A stretch of 64,000 nucleotides of DNA, from positions 186,001-250,000 of the forward strand of contig NZ_VORZ01000001.1 in the NCBI RefSeq assembly GCF_007997305.1, written 5' to 3'. The notes under the pieces were generated by a model. The model ran no database searches. It had not been told where the DNA came from and worked only from the letters and a program-made list of their open reading frames with translations. Made by a program: the position numbers and the translations under genes. Every line of letters begins with the position of its first letter. Within the stretch, counting starts at the first letter, position 1. Positions 27,327 to 36,216 of the stretch are shown piece by piece. The stretch is from Psychrobacter frigidicola (GTDB lineage Bacteria; Pseudomonadota; Gammaproteobacteria; Pseudomonadales; Moraxellaceae).

Positions 27327-28283
27327 TCAATAACGCGCATCTTTTGGTCTTTTAGTGGTTGGCCAATCGCCATCTTTTTTGGCAAAGTCAGGACGTGGCT
27401 GATGCGTAAAGAACTCAGCCACATCAACAGCATCTTGGTCACTTAAGACATTACCATGGCCCCATAAACCTTGGGTTTGGATACCCATTGGCATGTTATA
27501 TTTGACAAAGGCCGCCGCCTTATAAGTCCGTGCCATACCAGCACCGATGTTAAAGGATTCATCACCCCAGAGTGGTGGGAAGACGATATCGCCACGGCTG
27601 TCTTTAATACCTTCGCCGTTATCACCATGACAAGTGGCGCACTGTGCATGATAAATCTTTTCGCCGTGTACGGGATCAGGTATTAATGATTCGTCAACTT
27701 TACCGGCGTTATCAATATTAACCTTTTGGGCTTTCGGCGTCTTTTGCGCGAGCCATTCCATATAAGCCAAAATCGCGAGCATCTCAGGGGACTCAGGCTT
27801 TAAGGGTTTACCGTTCATAGAGCGCTGGAAACAGCCGTTAATGCGTTTGGTTAAATCAATCTCTACACCGGCACGTGGCATCACGCGCGGATAAAAGTTG
27901 GCACTATTAATGTACGGATCGCCAAGTGGGATTTTGCCTTGTGCGATATGACAGCTGTTACAGTTCATCTCAGCGCCAACATGCTCTGGTAATAAGCGCT
28001 TAGTTTCGTTTAATAAGCGCTTACCATAGATGATTTGTTCAGCGTTGGGCTCATCAGCAATTGAGGTATCTTGTGGTAATACATAAGAGCCGATATCCTC
28101 ATTAGCATCGTCAGCAGTTACGAGCCTATATTCAACTGGGTTGCGCTCGGTAGGTTCAGGTTGCGAGCAACCACTGATACTGATAGTAAATATAGCGGCA
28201 GTTAGCACCGCTATAGAAAACCTGCGAGAGGCAGCACCTGCAACATCGGCTAAGCTAAGTAAGTTACGTGAGTCGTTATTCAT
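27327..28283 (-). CDS. tsdA: Dihaem cytochrome c of the TsdA family (thiosulfate dehydrogenase / tetrathionate reductase)
   Basis: A 318-residue lipoprotein (lipobox SISGC, Cys39) with two haem-binding sites, CNSCH (108-112) and CATCH (215-219). Cys151 in RINGCFQRSMNG lies 39 residues after the first haem His, where TsdA enzymes have the unusual Cys ligand of the active-site haem. Lys261 and Met264/Met266 (KYNMPMG) fit the second haem's distal ligands. TsdA interconverts thiosulfate and tetrathionate in the periplasm. The start overlaps the stop of the trihaem cytochrome gene, its likely electron partner. The family call is strong; the direction of the reaction here is not decided by sequence. 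Confidence 0.8.
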   Translation of the reverse strand: MNNDSRNLLSLADVAGAASRRFSIAVLTAAIFTISISGCSQPEPTERNPVEYRLVTADDANEDIGSYVLPQDTSIADEPNAEQIIYGKRLLNETKRLLPEHVGAEMNCNSCHIAQGKIPLGDPYINSANFYPRVMPRAGVEIDLTKRINGCFQRSMNGKPLKPESPEMLAILAYMEWLAQKTPKAQKVNIDNAGKVDESLIPDPVHGEKIYHAQCATCHGDNGEGIKDSRGDIVFPPLWGDESFNIGAGMARTYKAAAFVKYNMPMGIQTQGLWGHGNVLSDQDAVDVAEFFTHQPRPDFAKKDGDWPTTKRPKDARY

Positions 28284-29659
28284 TATTTTGCTCCTTTTGC
28301 TGCAGCAGTTATGCTTAGGTCTGGGGCAACGTCGGTGCCTGTTTTTGGTTTTTTGGCGAGGAAGGCACGCATTTTTACCACATCGTTAACCGAAATTTCA
28401 GGCGCTTGATTGGTCCAACTATTACGCACATAGTTGACCACTTCTGCGATATCAGCATCGGCTAGATTGGTAAACTCTGGCATGGTAAAGGCCATGCGGT
28501 CGTGCGGTGTCTCAGGCATACGGCCACCACCTAAGGTGATTTGCAACACAGAGTCAGCGTTACGAGCATATACCGCGCTATTGCCATCTAATGCTGGGAA
28601 GATGCGTGGCACCCCTTTACCATCAGCGCGGTGACAAACGGTGCAATATTCTACATATAACAACGCGCCACGTGAATCATAATTACCATCTAATAGTTTT
28701 TGCGTGGTGACGTCTTTTTTCACGGGCAGCGTCACTTCTTTATTAGGAGCAGGCGTTAGCGTTTTTAGATAGGACGACATGGCATTCAAATCATTATCAG
28801 TCATATATTGGGTGCTGTGCTCGACGACTTCAGCCATTGCGCCAAAAGCAGCAGTGGTATCGGTACGACCCGTTTTAAAGAAGTCGTTAAGCTCAGAGAC
28901 ATTCCAAGTACCTAAACCACGATGCTCACCGCGAATACTTTTTGCGCGCCAGCCATCAATGACGGCACCGCTTAGGTATTCTTCAGAATCCGCGTTGGTT
29001 AAGGCGATTTCTTGGAAGCCAATACCGCGCTCAGTGTGACAAGAGCCGCAATGACCTGGGCCTTCGACTAGATATTGACCACGAGCCAACACGGCATCAT
29101 CAGTTTCTGGAACGAAATCGCGCTTACGGTCAAACAGTACTTGCCAATAAGCGAGCGGCCAGCGCCAGTTTGCAATCGGTGGTAGCTCACTTTTTATATT
29201 AGGCGCATTCACCGCTTTGACGTCTGACATAAAATAGGCGTACATCGCCGCCATGTCATCGTCCGGCATGATTTGATAAGAAGGGTACGGCATAGCAGGG
29301 TATAATGCGCTATTGTCACTACGAACACCGTGCTTGACGGCATTTTTGAATTCATTAAAGGTGTAGTTACCAATACCGGTTGCTTTATCTGGAGTGATAT
29401 TGGTTGAATAAATGGCACCAAGCGGGGTCAGCATAGGCAAGCCACCAGCATAATCTTCGCCGCCAAGCACGGTATGACAAGCGACACAGTCAGCGGTACG
29501 TGCGACGTATTGGCCTTGTTTGATTAAAGCAGGGTCAGTAATATTGACTTCGATGTCGCTATTAGTGGTGCGCATATTCGGCAGTAGTTGCCCAATAATA
29601 AAGGCAAGTATCAGCCCGATAACTGCTGCAATAAGAATAATTAATGGCCACTTTTTCAC
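28283..29659 (-). CDS. Membrane-anchored trihaem cytochrome c
   Basis: A 458-residue protein with an N-terminal membrane segment (WPLIILIAAVIGLILAFIIG) and three haem sites: CVACH (about 58-62), CGSCH (about 205-209) and CTVCH (about 341-345). The three-domain layout is that of the cytochrome c subunit of alcohol/gluconate dehydrogenases (AdhB-like). No dehydrogenase subunit is nearby. Instead the gene is translationally coupled to a tsdA-like gene, so it probably carries electrons between that enzyme and the respiratory chain. It is divergent from the TtrS-like kinase. TsdB of other bacteria is a different, dihaem protein, so this pairing is unusual. Confidence 0.85.
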   Translation of the reverse strand: MKKWPLIILIAAVIGLILAFIIGQLLPNMRTTNSDIEVNITDPALIKQGQYVARTADCVACHTVLGGEDYAGGLPMLTPLGAIYSTNITPDKATGIGNYTFNEFKNAVKHGVRSDNSALYPAMPYPSYQIMPDDDMAAMYAYFMSDVKAVNAPNIKSELPPIANWRWPLAYWQVLFDRKRDFVPETDDAVLARGQYLVEGPGHCGSCHTERGIGFQEIALTNADSEEYLSGAVIDGWRAKSIRGEHRGLGTWNVSELNDFFKTGRTDTTAAFGAMAEVVEHSTQYMTDNDLNAMSSYLKTLTPAPNKEVTLPVKKDVTTQKLLDGNYDSRGALLYVEYCTVCHRADGKGVPRIFPALDGNSAVYARNADSVLQITLGGGRMPETPHDRMAFTMPEFTNLADADIAEVVNYVRNSWTNQAPEISVNDVVKMRAFLAKKPKTGTDVAPDLSITAAAKGAK

Positions 29660-29795
29660 AAGCCCGCCCTCCGTAATGAGATGTTTGCTGTTCTTATTAT
29701 TAACGCTTGATATAAAAGGCTATTTACTTAAGCGTAGCTAATGACAAGATACAATCTTGCTATATAGTATAGGGTAGGCAGCAACATAGTGATAT

Positions 29796-29809
29796 TGTGG
29801 AAAACCACA
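29796..29809. promoter_or_regulatory. Palindrome in the divergent cytochrome/sensor region
   Basis: TGTGGAAAACCACA is a perfect 5+4+5 palindrome 24 bases before the kinase ATG and 137 bases from the cytochrome start. It is a candidate binding site for the adjacent response regulator. Only one copy was seen. Confidence 0.35.
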
Positions 29810-29833
29810 TTGTTTTTAAGGTAATGGTTATTC

Positions 29834-32032
29834 ATGCAACTTTGGCAATACAAACAGCAAGTAAGAATAGTTCGTGCTTTATTAGACGCGCTTATTTTTT
29901 CCATAGTTATTGCTGGGCTGGCACTGTCAATAATTGATAAGGCAAACGCACAAACTTATTATCTAGGGGTGCTGGCACCGCAAGGAGAGCTTGCCGCCCA
30001 GCAACGTTGGCAGCCTTGGTTAAGCGAGCTTAATAAAAAGCTGAAAGGGGATACAGTCGTACTGGTGCCATTGGCGCTTGATAATTGGCAACAACAAATA
30101 GAGGCGCAGAAGTTTGCCTTTGTATTAGGGCCACAAGTACAGTTTATTAGAATGGATACTAAGGGCTGGCGCTGGCTGGCAACTTTGCAGGCCAATACTC
30201 AAACCGTAAAATCAAACGAATTTAAAATATCTGATGTTAAGCAGTCTGACTTTAAAACTGATGAGCAATATAAGTTATATAAGCAATTAGAAAACGAGCT
30301 AGCGCTAGCTAAGCAAAATAAAGCGGACAAAGTAATCAATCGGTCTATTGCGATGGAGCAGATTGCCAGTGCGTTGTGGGTAAAAGCTGATAGTGATATT
30401 CAGCAATTGCGTGATTTACAACATCGAAAAGTAGTGGCGGTTGATCCTGATGCCTTTGCAGGTTACTTACTCGCAGCCCATTTATTACAACAAAATGGCG
30501 TGACGCCTAATGATTATGAAACCCAGTTTGTCGGCTATCCGATTGAGCTGACTTTAAGTACCTTGGCCAGCGGCGCGGTAGATGCGGCAATAGCGCCTCT
30601 ATGTTTGATGGAGGAGATGGCAGGACAAGGTAAGATTGATCAATCGCAGTATCGGCTTATTAACCCAGTGGCAACGGATTCTAATTGCCAGTCTTCAACC
30701 AAGATTTATCCCAATTGGACATTGGCGGCAACCAATCAAGCACCAATGGCATTAACCGAGCAGATTAATCAGTATTTATTTACTAGCGGTTCGCAAAGGA
30801 GCAATAGCGGCGCTAATGCTGCTATTGATAATACAGAGCTACGCTGGCTAGCACCTGAATCAAACAGTGATGCTGAACGTATCTTGTATGAAATGAACCG
30901 CCATCCTGCCCAAAGACAGTTGGGCGCTTATGTCATCGATTGGATACAGTCGCATCGAATCTGGGTAAGCCTTATATTTTTTATTATTATGATATCTACT
31001 ATTAATTATGGTTGGATGAGCTGGCTGGCATGGCGGCGCCGGCAGCAAATAATTGTGCAGAACCAAATGCTGCGAGATTATGATCAGCAGCTTCGACAGT
31101 CAGAGCGTTTTGCAGTGATTGGGGAGATGAGTGGCGCGATTGCTCATGAAATCAACCAACCGCTGGCTACCATTCAGAACTATGCGCAAGGCTTACTTAT
31201 TCGCAGCCAAAATAGTGCGGTCAATACAAACAAGGCTACTAATAACGGTAACTTAGAGCAGGAAACTAGCGAGAACGAGATTCTACGTAAAGAAGCGGTA
31301 GACAAAGAGCTTATAGAAAAGGAAAAGGTAGAGAATGCTTTACAGCAAATTGTTAATCAGACTGAGCGTGTAGCGGCAGTGATAAGCAATATTCGGCGCT
31401 GGGCAGGGCGCTCGCAAGCGGATGAAGTTAGCGTTGATATTGCAGCTACTTATCAGCAGTGCATCATGTTACTTGGCGAGAAGGCGACAGGTATTAGCTT
31501 TTGGTTCGTCAGTGACTATCAGCAATTACAGCTGCCAAGCCTAGTGCTCGATCAACTGCTTATTAATAGCGTACTTAATGCGCAGCAGCAAGGTGCCACA
31601 ACTATTATGCTGCGCTGTCAGAAAGTAGACTATGTTGGTGCGTCTTGGCTTGCGCTATATATTACGGATGATGCTGGTGGGTTTGATGAGGCGCGCTTGA
31701 CAGACCATCAGGCTGCTAATCAATCAAGGAATCAACAGTTACATGAGCAACAAGCTATGCATTCAACAAAGGCAGAAGGCTTAGGTTTAGGACTGATGAT
31801 TTGTCAGCGCCTCTGCAAGTCGCTTGGCGGTATGATGCAACTAAGCAATGTGAATGTGAGAGATGAGTTGGATGCCGTAAAATCACTAGACAGTAGCTAT
31901 CAGCAGCGTATCAAGCGCTCACTCAATAGCACGGTACAGCTGATTCAAACAGACAGCAGCTATCCACTGATGAAGACAACGGGTGCACAAGTAACTTTAT
32001 ATTTGCCGCTACATTTAGTGGATAATAAATAA
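29834..32032 (+). CDS. TtrS-like sensor histidine kinase
   Basis: A 732-residue membrane kinase. After a signal anchor, residues about 40-340 resemble the PhnD/TtrS-type periplasmic binding domain (YYLGVLAPQGE, FVLGPQVQFIRM, TIYPNWTLAATNQAP). A membrane segment follows near 376-398 (VSLIFFIIMISTINYGWMSW). The H-box GEMSGAIAHEINQPLATIQN contains the phosphorylated His near 438. N-box (DQLLINSVLNA), DDAGGFDE and GLGLGLMICQRL form the ATP site. TtrS in other bacteria senses tetrathionate. Divergence from the tsdA operon supports a thiosulfate/tetrathionate signal, but the ligand is inferred. Confidence 0.8.
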   Translation: MQLWQYKQQVRIVRALLDALIFSIVIAGLALSIIDKANAQTYYLGVLAPQGELAAQQRWQPWLSELNKKLKGDTVVLVPLALDNWQQQIEAQKFAFVLGPQVQFIRMDTKGWRWLATLQANTQTVKSNEFKISDVKQSDFKTDEQYKLYKQLENELALAKQNKADKVINRSIAMEQIASALWVKADSDIQQLRDLQHRKVVAVDPDAFAGYLLAAHLLQQNGVTPNDYETQFVGYPIELTLSTLASGAVDAAIAPLCLMEEMAGQGKIDQSQYRLINPVATDSNCQSSTKIYPNWTLAATNQAPMALTEQINQYLFTSGSQRSNSGANAAIDNTELRWLAPESNSDAERILYEMNRHPAQRQLGAYVIDWIQSHRIWVSLIFFIIMISTINYGWMSWLAWRRRQQIIVQNQMLRDYDQQLRQSERFAVIGEMSGAIAHEINQPLATIQNYAQGLLIRSQNSAVNTNKATNNGNLEQETSENEILRKEAVDKELIEKEKVENALQQIVNQTERVAAVISNIRRWAGRSQADEVSVDIAATYQQCIMLLGEKATGISFWFVSDYQQLQLPSLVLDQLLINSVLNAQQQGATTIMLRCQKVDYVGASWLALYITDDAGGFDEARLTDHQAANQSRNQQLHEQQAMHSTKAEGLGLGLMICQRLCKSLGGMMQLSNVNVRDELDAVKSLDSSYQQRIKRSLNSTVQLIQTDSSYPLMKTTGAQVTLYLPLHLVDNK

Positions 32033-32091
32033 GATGTATGAGACATATTGAACGGCACATTTTGCCAAAAATATAAAGAGTAGGGTAGCGT

Positions 32092-32760
32092 ATGAGCTCT
32101 TTTGAGATGCCAAGTGTAAGACAAGATCCATCCGCATTAGTGGACAGCTTAGCTGATGATATCGTTCCCGAGCAGCTGATAATTCATATCATTGATGATG
32201 AAGAAAGCGTGCGAGTATCATGTGAATTTTTGATTAGTAGTTTAGGCTTACCTACTCAACTATGGTCAAGCGCAGTGACGTTTTTGCAAACTGCTGATAT
32301 TTATTATCCGGCAGTAGTCATTAGTGACTTAATGTTGCCAGATATGAGTGGGCAAGCGCTGCAAATCCATTTAAACAAACAGCACAGCCCGCTTGCACTG
32401 ATTGCCTTAACCGGTAATGGTGAGATTACCGATGCTGTCGCTATGCTCAAAAAAGGCGCTGCTGACTATTTAGAAAAACCTATTAGCAGCCAGCGTTTAC
32501 AGGAAGCGATTGCACGGGCACAAGCCTTAACGCTTAAGCGTGCCAAGCTTTATTATATTCGTAAGCTGTATGCGCAGTTGACTGATAAAGAAAAACAAGT
32601 TGCTAATGAGCTAATGCAAGGCAATATTAATAAAATCATCGCTGATCATTTGGACGTTTCTGTACGTACCGTAGAAGTACATCGCTCGCAGGTAATGAAA
32701 AAGATGGAATCCCAACATGTGAGCGAGTTGATTCAAAAGTTGGTTATGCTTGATAGTTAG
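32092..32760 (+). CDS. TtrR-like response regulator (FixJ/LuxR type)
   Basis: A 222-residue two-domain regulator. The receiver spans about 29-145 with Asp35/Asp36 (IIDDEESV), phosphoacceptor Asp79 (VISDLMLPDMSG), Thr (ALTGNG) and Lys (LEKPIS). The LuxR-type HTH spans about 160-215 (LTDKEKQVANELMQGNINKI, SVRTVEVHRSQVMKKM). It is 59 bases after the kinase gene and clearly its partner. The likely target is the divergent cytochrome operon. Confidence 0.87.
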   Translation: MSSFEMPSVRQDPSALVDSLADDIVPEQLIIHIIDDEESVRVSCEFLISSLGLPTQLWSSAVTFLQTADIYYPAVVISDLMLPDMSGQALQIHLNKQHSPLALIALTGNGEITDAVAMLKKGAADYLEKPISSQRLQEAIARAQALTLKRAKLYYIRKLYAQLTDKEKQVANELMQGNINKIIADHLDVSVRTVEVHRSQVMKKMESQHVSELIQKLVMLDS

Positions 32761-32837
32761 TTTTATGACTTGTAATTTGATTGGCTTTTAAGCTAATGAA
32801 AGGTGGCCTTATGATAGCTTGGTTCAATTAATGCAAT

Positions 32838-32877
32838 AAAAAATACCTATTTAATAATATTAAATAGGTATTTTTTT
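32838..32877. terminator. Bidirectional terminator between the regulator and the ABC importer
   Basis: AAAAAATACCTATTTAATA pairs perfectly with TATTAAATAGGTATTTTTT (32838-32876), with T runs on both strands. It serves two converging operons. Confidence 0.85.
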
Positions 32878-32899
32878 GACTGATACTAAGCTCAAGTAA

Positions 32900-33694
32900 T
32901 TAACTTAAAATCAAACTGTCATCTTCAACCTTCTCACCACGCGTTTGCTCAAACATATCAAGCAAATCATGAACGGTCATACCTTGACGTTTATCACCGG
33001 AGACATCAAGCACCACTTCACCTTGATGGAGCATCACCGTTCTACTGCCATGCGCCAATGCTTGCTGCATCGAGTGAGTGACCATCATCGTGGTCAGCTT
33101 GTTATCGGTGACAATCTGATCTGTCAACTTTAATACAAAGGCGGCAGTCTTTGGGTCAAGGGCGGCGGTATGCTCATCGAGTAACAGAATTTTGGACGGC
33201 TGTAACGATGCCATTAGCAGACTGACTGCTTGACGTTGACCACCGGATAATAAGCCCATACGATCCGTTAAACGGTTTTCTAAGCCTAATTTTAGTACCG
33301 CTAGCTTTTCTCGGAACAGTTCACGATTATTAGGATTTAATGCAAAGCTTAAACCACGTTTTTCGCCACGTTTATAGGCCAGAGCCATATTTTCTTCAAT
33401 GGTTAACGCTTCGCAAGTTCCGGCCATTGGGTCTTGAAATACCCGTGCAACCCAATGGGCGCGCTGATGGGCGCTTTTTTTAGTGACATCAATACCATTA
33501 AGCAAGATAGAACCACTATCTACGCGAGTGGTACCGCTGACAGCATTCAAAAACGTTGATTTACCGGCGCCATTGGTGCCAATAACGGTCACAAACTCAC
33601 CATCAGCGATATTAAGATTAATACCACGTAGGGCAGGATTCTCAATAGGCGTGCCTGGGTTAAAGGTCAAACGCAAATCTTTGGCTTGCATCAT
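32900..33694 (-). CDS. ABC importer ATP-binding subunit (TrpXYZ-like system)
   Basis: A 264-residue ATPase with Walker A GTNGAGKS (about 36-43), signature LSGGQRQA (about 149-156), Walker B ILLLDEHTAALDP (about 170-182) and a switch His in MMVTHSMQQ. DEHTAALDP is typical of the YtrE-like family that pairs with ABC_sub_bind (PF04392) solute-binding proteins. It is the last gene of a minus-strand set with a permease and two binding proteins. The substrate is not known; related systems have been linked to aromatic amino acids. Confidence 0.85.
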   Translation of the reverse strand: MMQAKDLRLTFNPGTPIENPALRGINLNIADGEFVTVIGTNGAGKSTFLNAVSGTTRVDSGSILLNGIDVTKKSAHQRAHWVARVFQDPMAGTCEALTIEENMALAYKRGEKRGLSFALNPNNRELFREKLAVLKLGLENRLTDRMGLLSGGQRQAVSLLMASLQPSKILLLDEHTAALDPKTAAFVLKLTDQIVTDNKLTTMMVTHSMQQALAHGSRTVMLHQGEVVLDVSGDKRQGMTVHDLLDMFEQTRGEKVEDDSLILS

Positions 33695-33820
33695 AATCGT
33701 TTTATCCTATTCTTTATTCTTGCTTTGAGCTAAGTTCGCGACATCATTTATAATAGATGCGGCTTGTAGTAATCAGCGTTTATTAACTAAAAGTTAGTAA
33801 TTAACGCTTAGCAGTTGACC

Positions 33821-34720
33821 TTAAGCGCGGAGTTTACGGCTTAAGAATTTATTCTTAGCTTTTGGCAATACCAAAGCAAGGACCACTAACAGCGCGGTAA
33901 TTAAGTTTAAATCTTGCGGGCCAAAGCCAATACTACGCAAGGTATCACTCGACAAGGCCACTTGAATAAAGAGCTTATACAGTATGGCACCGATGATAAC
34001 AGCTAGGGTAATGAGCCAAATACGCTTGGCAGGGATAATAGTTTCACCAATAATAACGGCCGCAAGACCAATAACAATAGTACCAATCCCGATAGAGATA
34101 TCTGCGCCACCCTGAGTCTGCACAAACAGCGCGCCCGCCAAAGCAATCAGACTGTTAGAAACTGCCATACCTATAATAGTCATCCAAGAGGTATTAATAC
34201 CTTGTGCCTGTGCCATGCGTAGATTGGAACCTGTTGCGCGCATAGACAAGCCCGTTTCAGTATTATAAAACCAGTCTAAGAACAATTTGGCTACTATCAC
34301 TACCACGCCAATGATGACACAACGCATCCAATAGCCATTGCCATCGTTAACCAGTGAGCTAAAAACAGTGGTTTCGCCCAATAACGGTAAGTTGGGTGCC
34401 CCCATAATACGTAGGTTGACCGAATAGAGCGCTACCATCACCAAAATACTGGCCAGTAGCTGTAAGATGCCAAGTTTGACATGCAGCCATGCGGTGACGA
34501 TGCCAGCAACCGCACCTGCAAGCATCCCAAAGGCACAAGCTAGCCAAGGATTGACACCAGCGACAATAGAGATACCAGCGACCGCGCCACCTAACGGAAA
34601 GCTACCGTCAGCCGTTAAGTCAGGGAAGTCGAGAGTACGAAATGAGATAAGTACGCCAAGAGCTACGAGACCATAGATTAGACCACTTTCAAGCGCACCA
34701 AAAAAAGCAATTAAAGACAT
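33821..34720 (-). CDS. ABC importer permease subunit
   Basis: A 299-residue membrane protein with about eight or nine hydrophobic segments, of the LivH/BPD_transp_2 type (LIYGLVALGVLISFRTLDFPDLTADGSFPLGGA). The LDFPDLTADGS block is diagnostic of the PF04392-associated permeases. A single permease gene implies a homodimer. It is 126 bases from the ATPase gene and about 360 bases from the nearer binding protein, with a hairpin between. Confidence 0.85.
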   Translation of the reverse strand: MSLIAFFGALESGLIYGLVALGVLISFRTLDFPDLTADGSFPLGGAVAGISIVAGVNPWLACAFGMLAGAVAGIVTAWLHVKLGILQLLASILVMVALYSVNLRIMGAPNLPLLGETTVFSSLVNDGNGYWMRCVIIGVVVIVAKLFLDWFYNTETGLSMRATGSNLRMAQAQGINTSWMTIIGMAVSNSLIALAGALFVQTQGGADISIGIGTIVIGLAAVIIGETIIPAKRIWLITLAVIIGAILYKLFIQVALSSDTLRSIGFGPQDLNLITALLVVLALVLPKAKNKFLSRKLRA

Positions 34721-34936
34721 AAGGAATCAGTAAGTCATAACCAAGCGTTCAATGTATAAGTAACTGGCGTTTACCAGTCTCTTCTATCATTTGAACGGCT
34801 GAGCGGTGAATTTAACAGATTAAGCAATCTGCGGTTAGGGTAAACCAAAACATATCACAATGAGGGATTATCATAAACTACCTTGGTTCAAAAATTAGGC
34901 ATAGCACTTTTGTGTTTTAAGCACTTTAAAAATAAG

Positions 34937-34965
34937 CCCAGCTGATTAGTTATCGCTGGGTTTTT
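34937..34965. terminator. Hairpin between binding-protein and permease genes
   Basis: CCCAGC (34937-34942) and GCTGGG (34955-34960) flank a 12-base loop with T5 on the plus strand and CTTATTTTT on the minus strand. Read on the minus strand it would partly terminate transcripts from the binding-protein genes, keeping the permease and ATPase less abundant. The rest of 34721-35080 has no gene. Confidence 0.5.
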
Positions 34966-35080
34966 ATAGTAACAAGTTAGTTTTATAGATTTAAAGACAG
35001 ACGACTATTTATTGCTGGGTAAGCAAGTCCTTTTAACTGTATTAGACGTCTGTCTTATTGGCGCTCACAAAAATCCAGCG

Positions 35081-36115
35081 CTATTCTACCACTTCTTTTG
35101 CTTTATCGATAACCGCTTGTGGCAAGGTAATGCCTTCTGCTGTAGCATTTTTTGGACTGACGTATAAATCAAGCGCTTGTGAGGTATAAACTGGAATATC
35201 ACCTGCTTTTTCGCCATTCAAAATGCGGACAACGATTTTACCCGTCTCACGGCCAAGCTCGTAGTAGTTAACCCCTAAGGCAGCAACGGCACCGCGTGGA
35301 ACAGAGCTGGTGTCAGAGGCAATCAATGGGATTTTACTTTCTTTGGCAACTTGAAACAGGGACTCATAAGCTGAAACCACGTTGTTATCAGTCGACGTAT
35401 AAATCATATCAACTTTACCAACTAAGCTGCGTGCTGCCATAGCAATATCATTACTACGGGCGGCGGGTGCTTCGTGTACGGTGATACCAAGTGGCGTCAG
35501 CTTCGCTTTCAAATTTCTCAGAATAATCGTTGAGTTAATTTCACCTGGGCTATAAACATAACCGACGTTTTTTAAACTTGGGATAATTTGGCGCATTAAT
35601 TCAATTTGGGGCTCATAAGGGAGCGCATCAGAGCCACCAGTCACGTTGGTACCTGAGCCATCAAGTTTAGGTACTAGCTTGGCTTCAACCGGATCGGTAA
35701 CCGCTGAGAATACTAAAGGAATACTACTGGTTGCCGCTGCTACTGACTGTGCTGACGGTGTACCAATAGCTACAATAACGTCTGAGTTATCAGCAACAAA
35801 TTGTTTAGCAATCTGACCGGCAGTGGCAGTATTGCCTTGGGCACTTTGGAAGTTGACAGTTAAATTCTCACCATCTTTGAAGCCGGCCTCATTGAGCTCA
35901 TCAATAACGCCTTTACGCACTTCATCAAGCGCTGGATGCTCAACGATAGCAGTGATGGCAACATGCTTCATTGCGGTTGCAGCATCACCGTTATTAGTGC
36001 CATCAGCAGTAGTGGTGTTTTGTGCTGATTGGTTGCATCCGGTCAGAATAGCGGTACAGACACCGCCCCATAGTAAGGCCTTGCTAAAACCACTAAAACG
36101 TTTTTGATACAACAT
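35081..36115 (-). CDS. ABC substrate-binding lipoprotein (PF04392), copy 2
   Basis: 344 residues; lipobox AILTGC with Cys near 27, then a Thr/Asn/Ala-rich linker and the ABC_sub_bind fold from about 47 (VAITAIVEHPALDEVRKGVI). Conserved family blocks are VNFQSAQGNTATAGQIAKQF, GTPSAQS, FSAVTDPVEAKLV and LGVNYYELGRETG. It captures the ligand for the downstream permease. It is similar along its whole length to the next gene upstream, so the two arose by tandem duplication. An importer with two binding proteins may accept two related ligands. Confidence 0.87.
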   Translation of the reverse strand: MLYQKRFSGFSKALLWGGVCTAILTGCNQSAQNTTTADGTNNGDAATAMKHVAITAIVEHPALDEVRKGVIDELNEAGFKDGENLTVNFQSAQGNTATAGQIAKQFVADNSDVIVAIGTPSAQSVAAATSSIPLVFSAVTDPVEAKLVPKLDGSGTNVTGGSDALPYEPQIELMRQIIPSLKNVGYVYSPGEINSTIILRNLKAKLTPLGITVHEAPAARSNDIAMAARSLVGKVDMIYTSTDNNVVSAYESLFQVAKESKIPLIASDTSSVPRGAVAALGVNYYELGRETGKIVVRILNGEKAGDIPVYTSQALDLYVSPKNATAEGITLPQAVIDKAKEVVE

Positions 36116-36216
36116 GGGTCATACTCCTAAAGGTGACTATGTGACCGTACAATATATAAAAAAGAGATAAGCTGATATTTCAATAAGGGCTACTTGTCGG
36201 TATTTATTGCTACTAT

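Noticed and set aside
28283..29659. Cytochrome subunit of an alcohol or gluconate dehydrogenase complex
   Set aside because: The domain layout fits, but no dehydrogenase subunits are nearby and it is coupled to a tsdA-like gene, so only the cytochrome assignment is kept.
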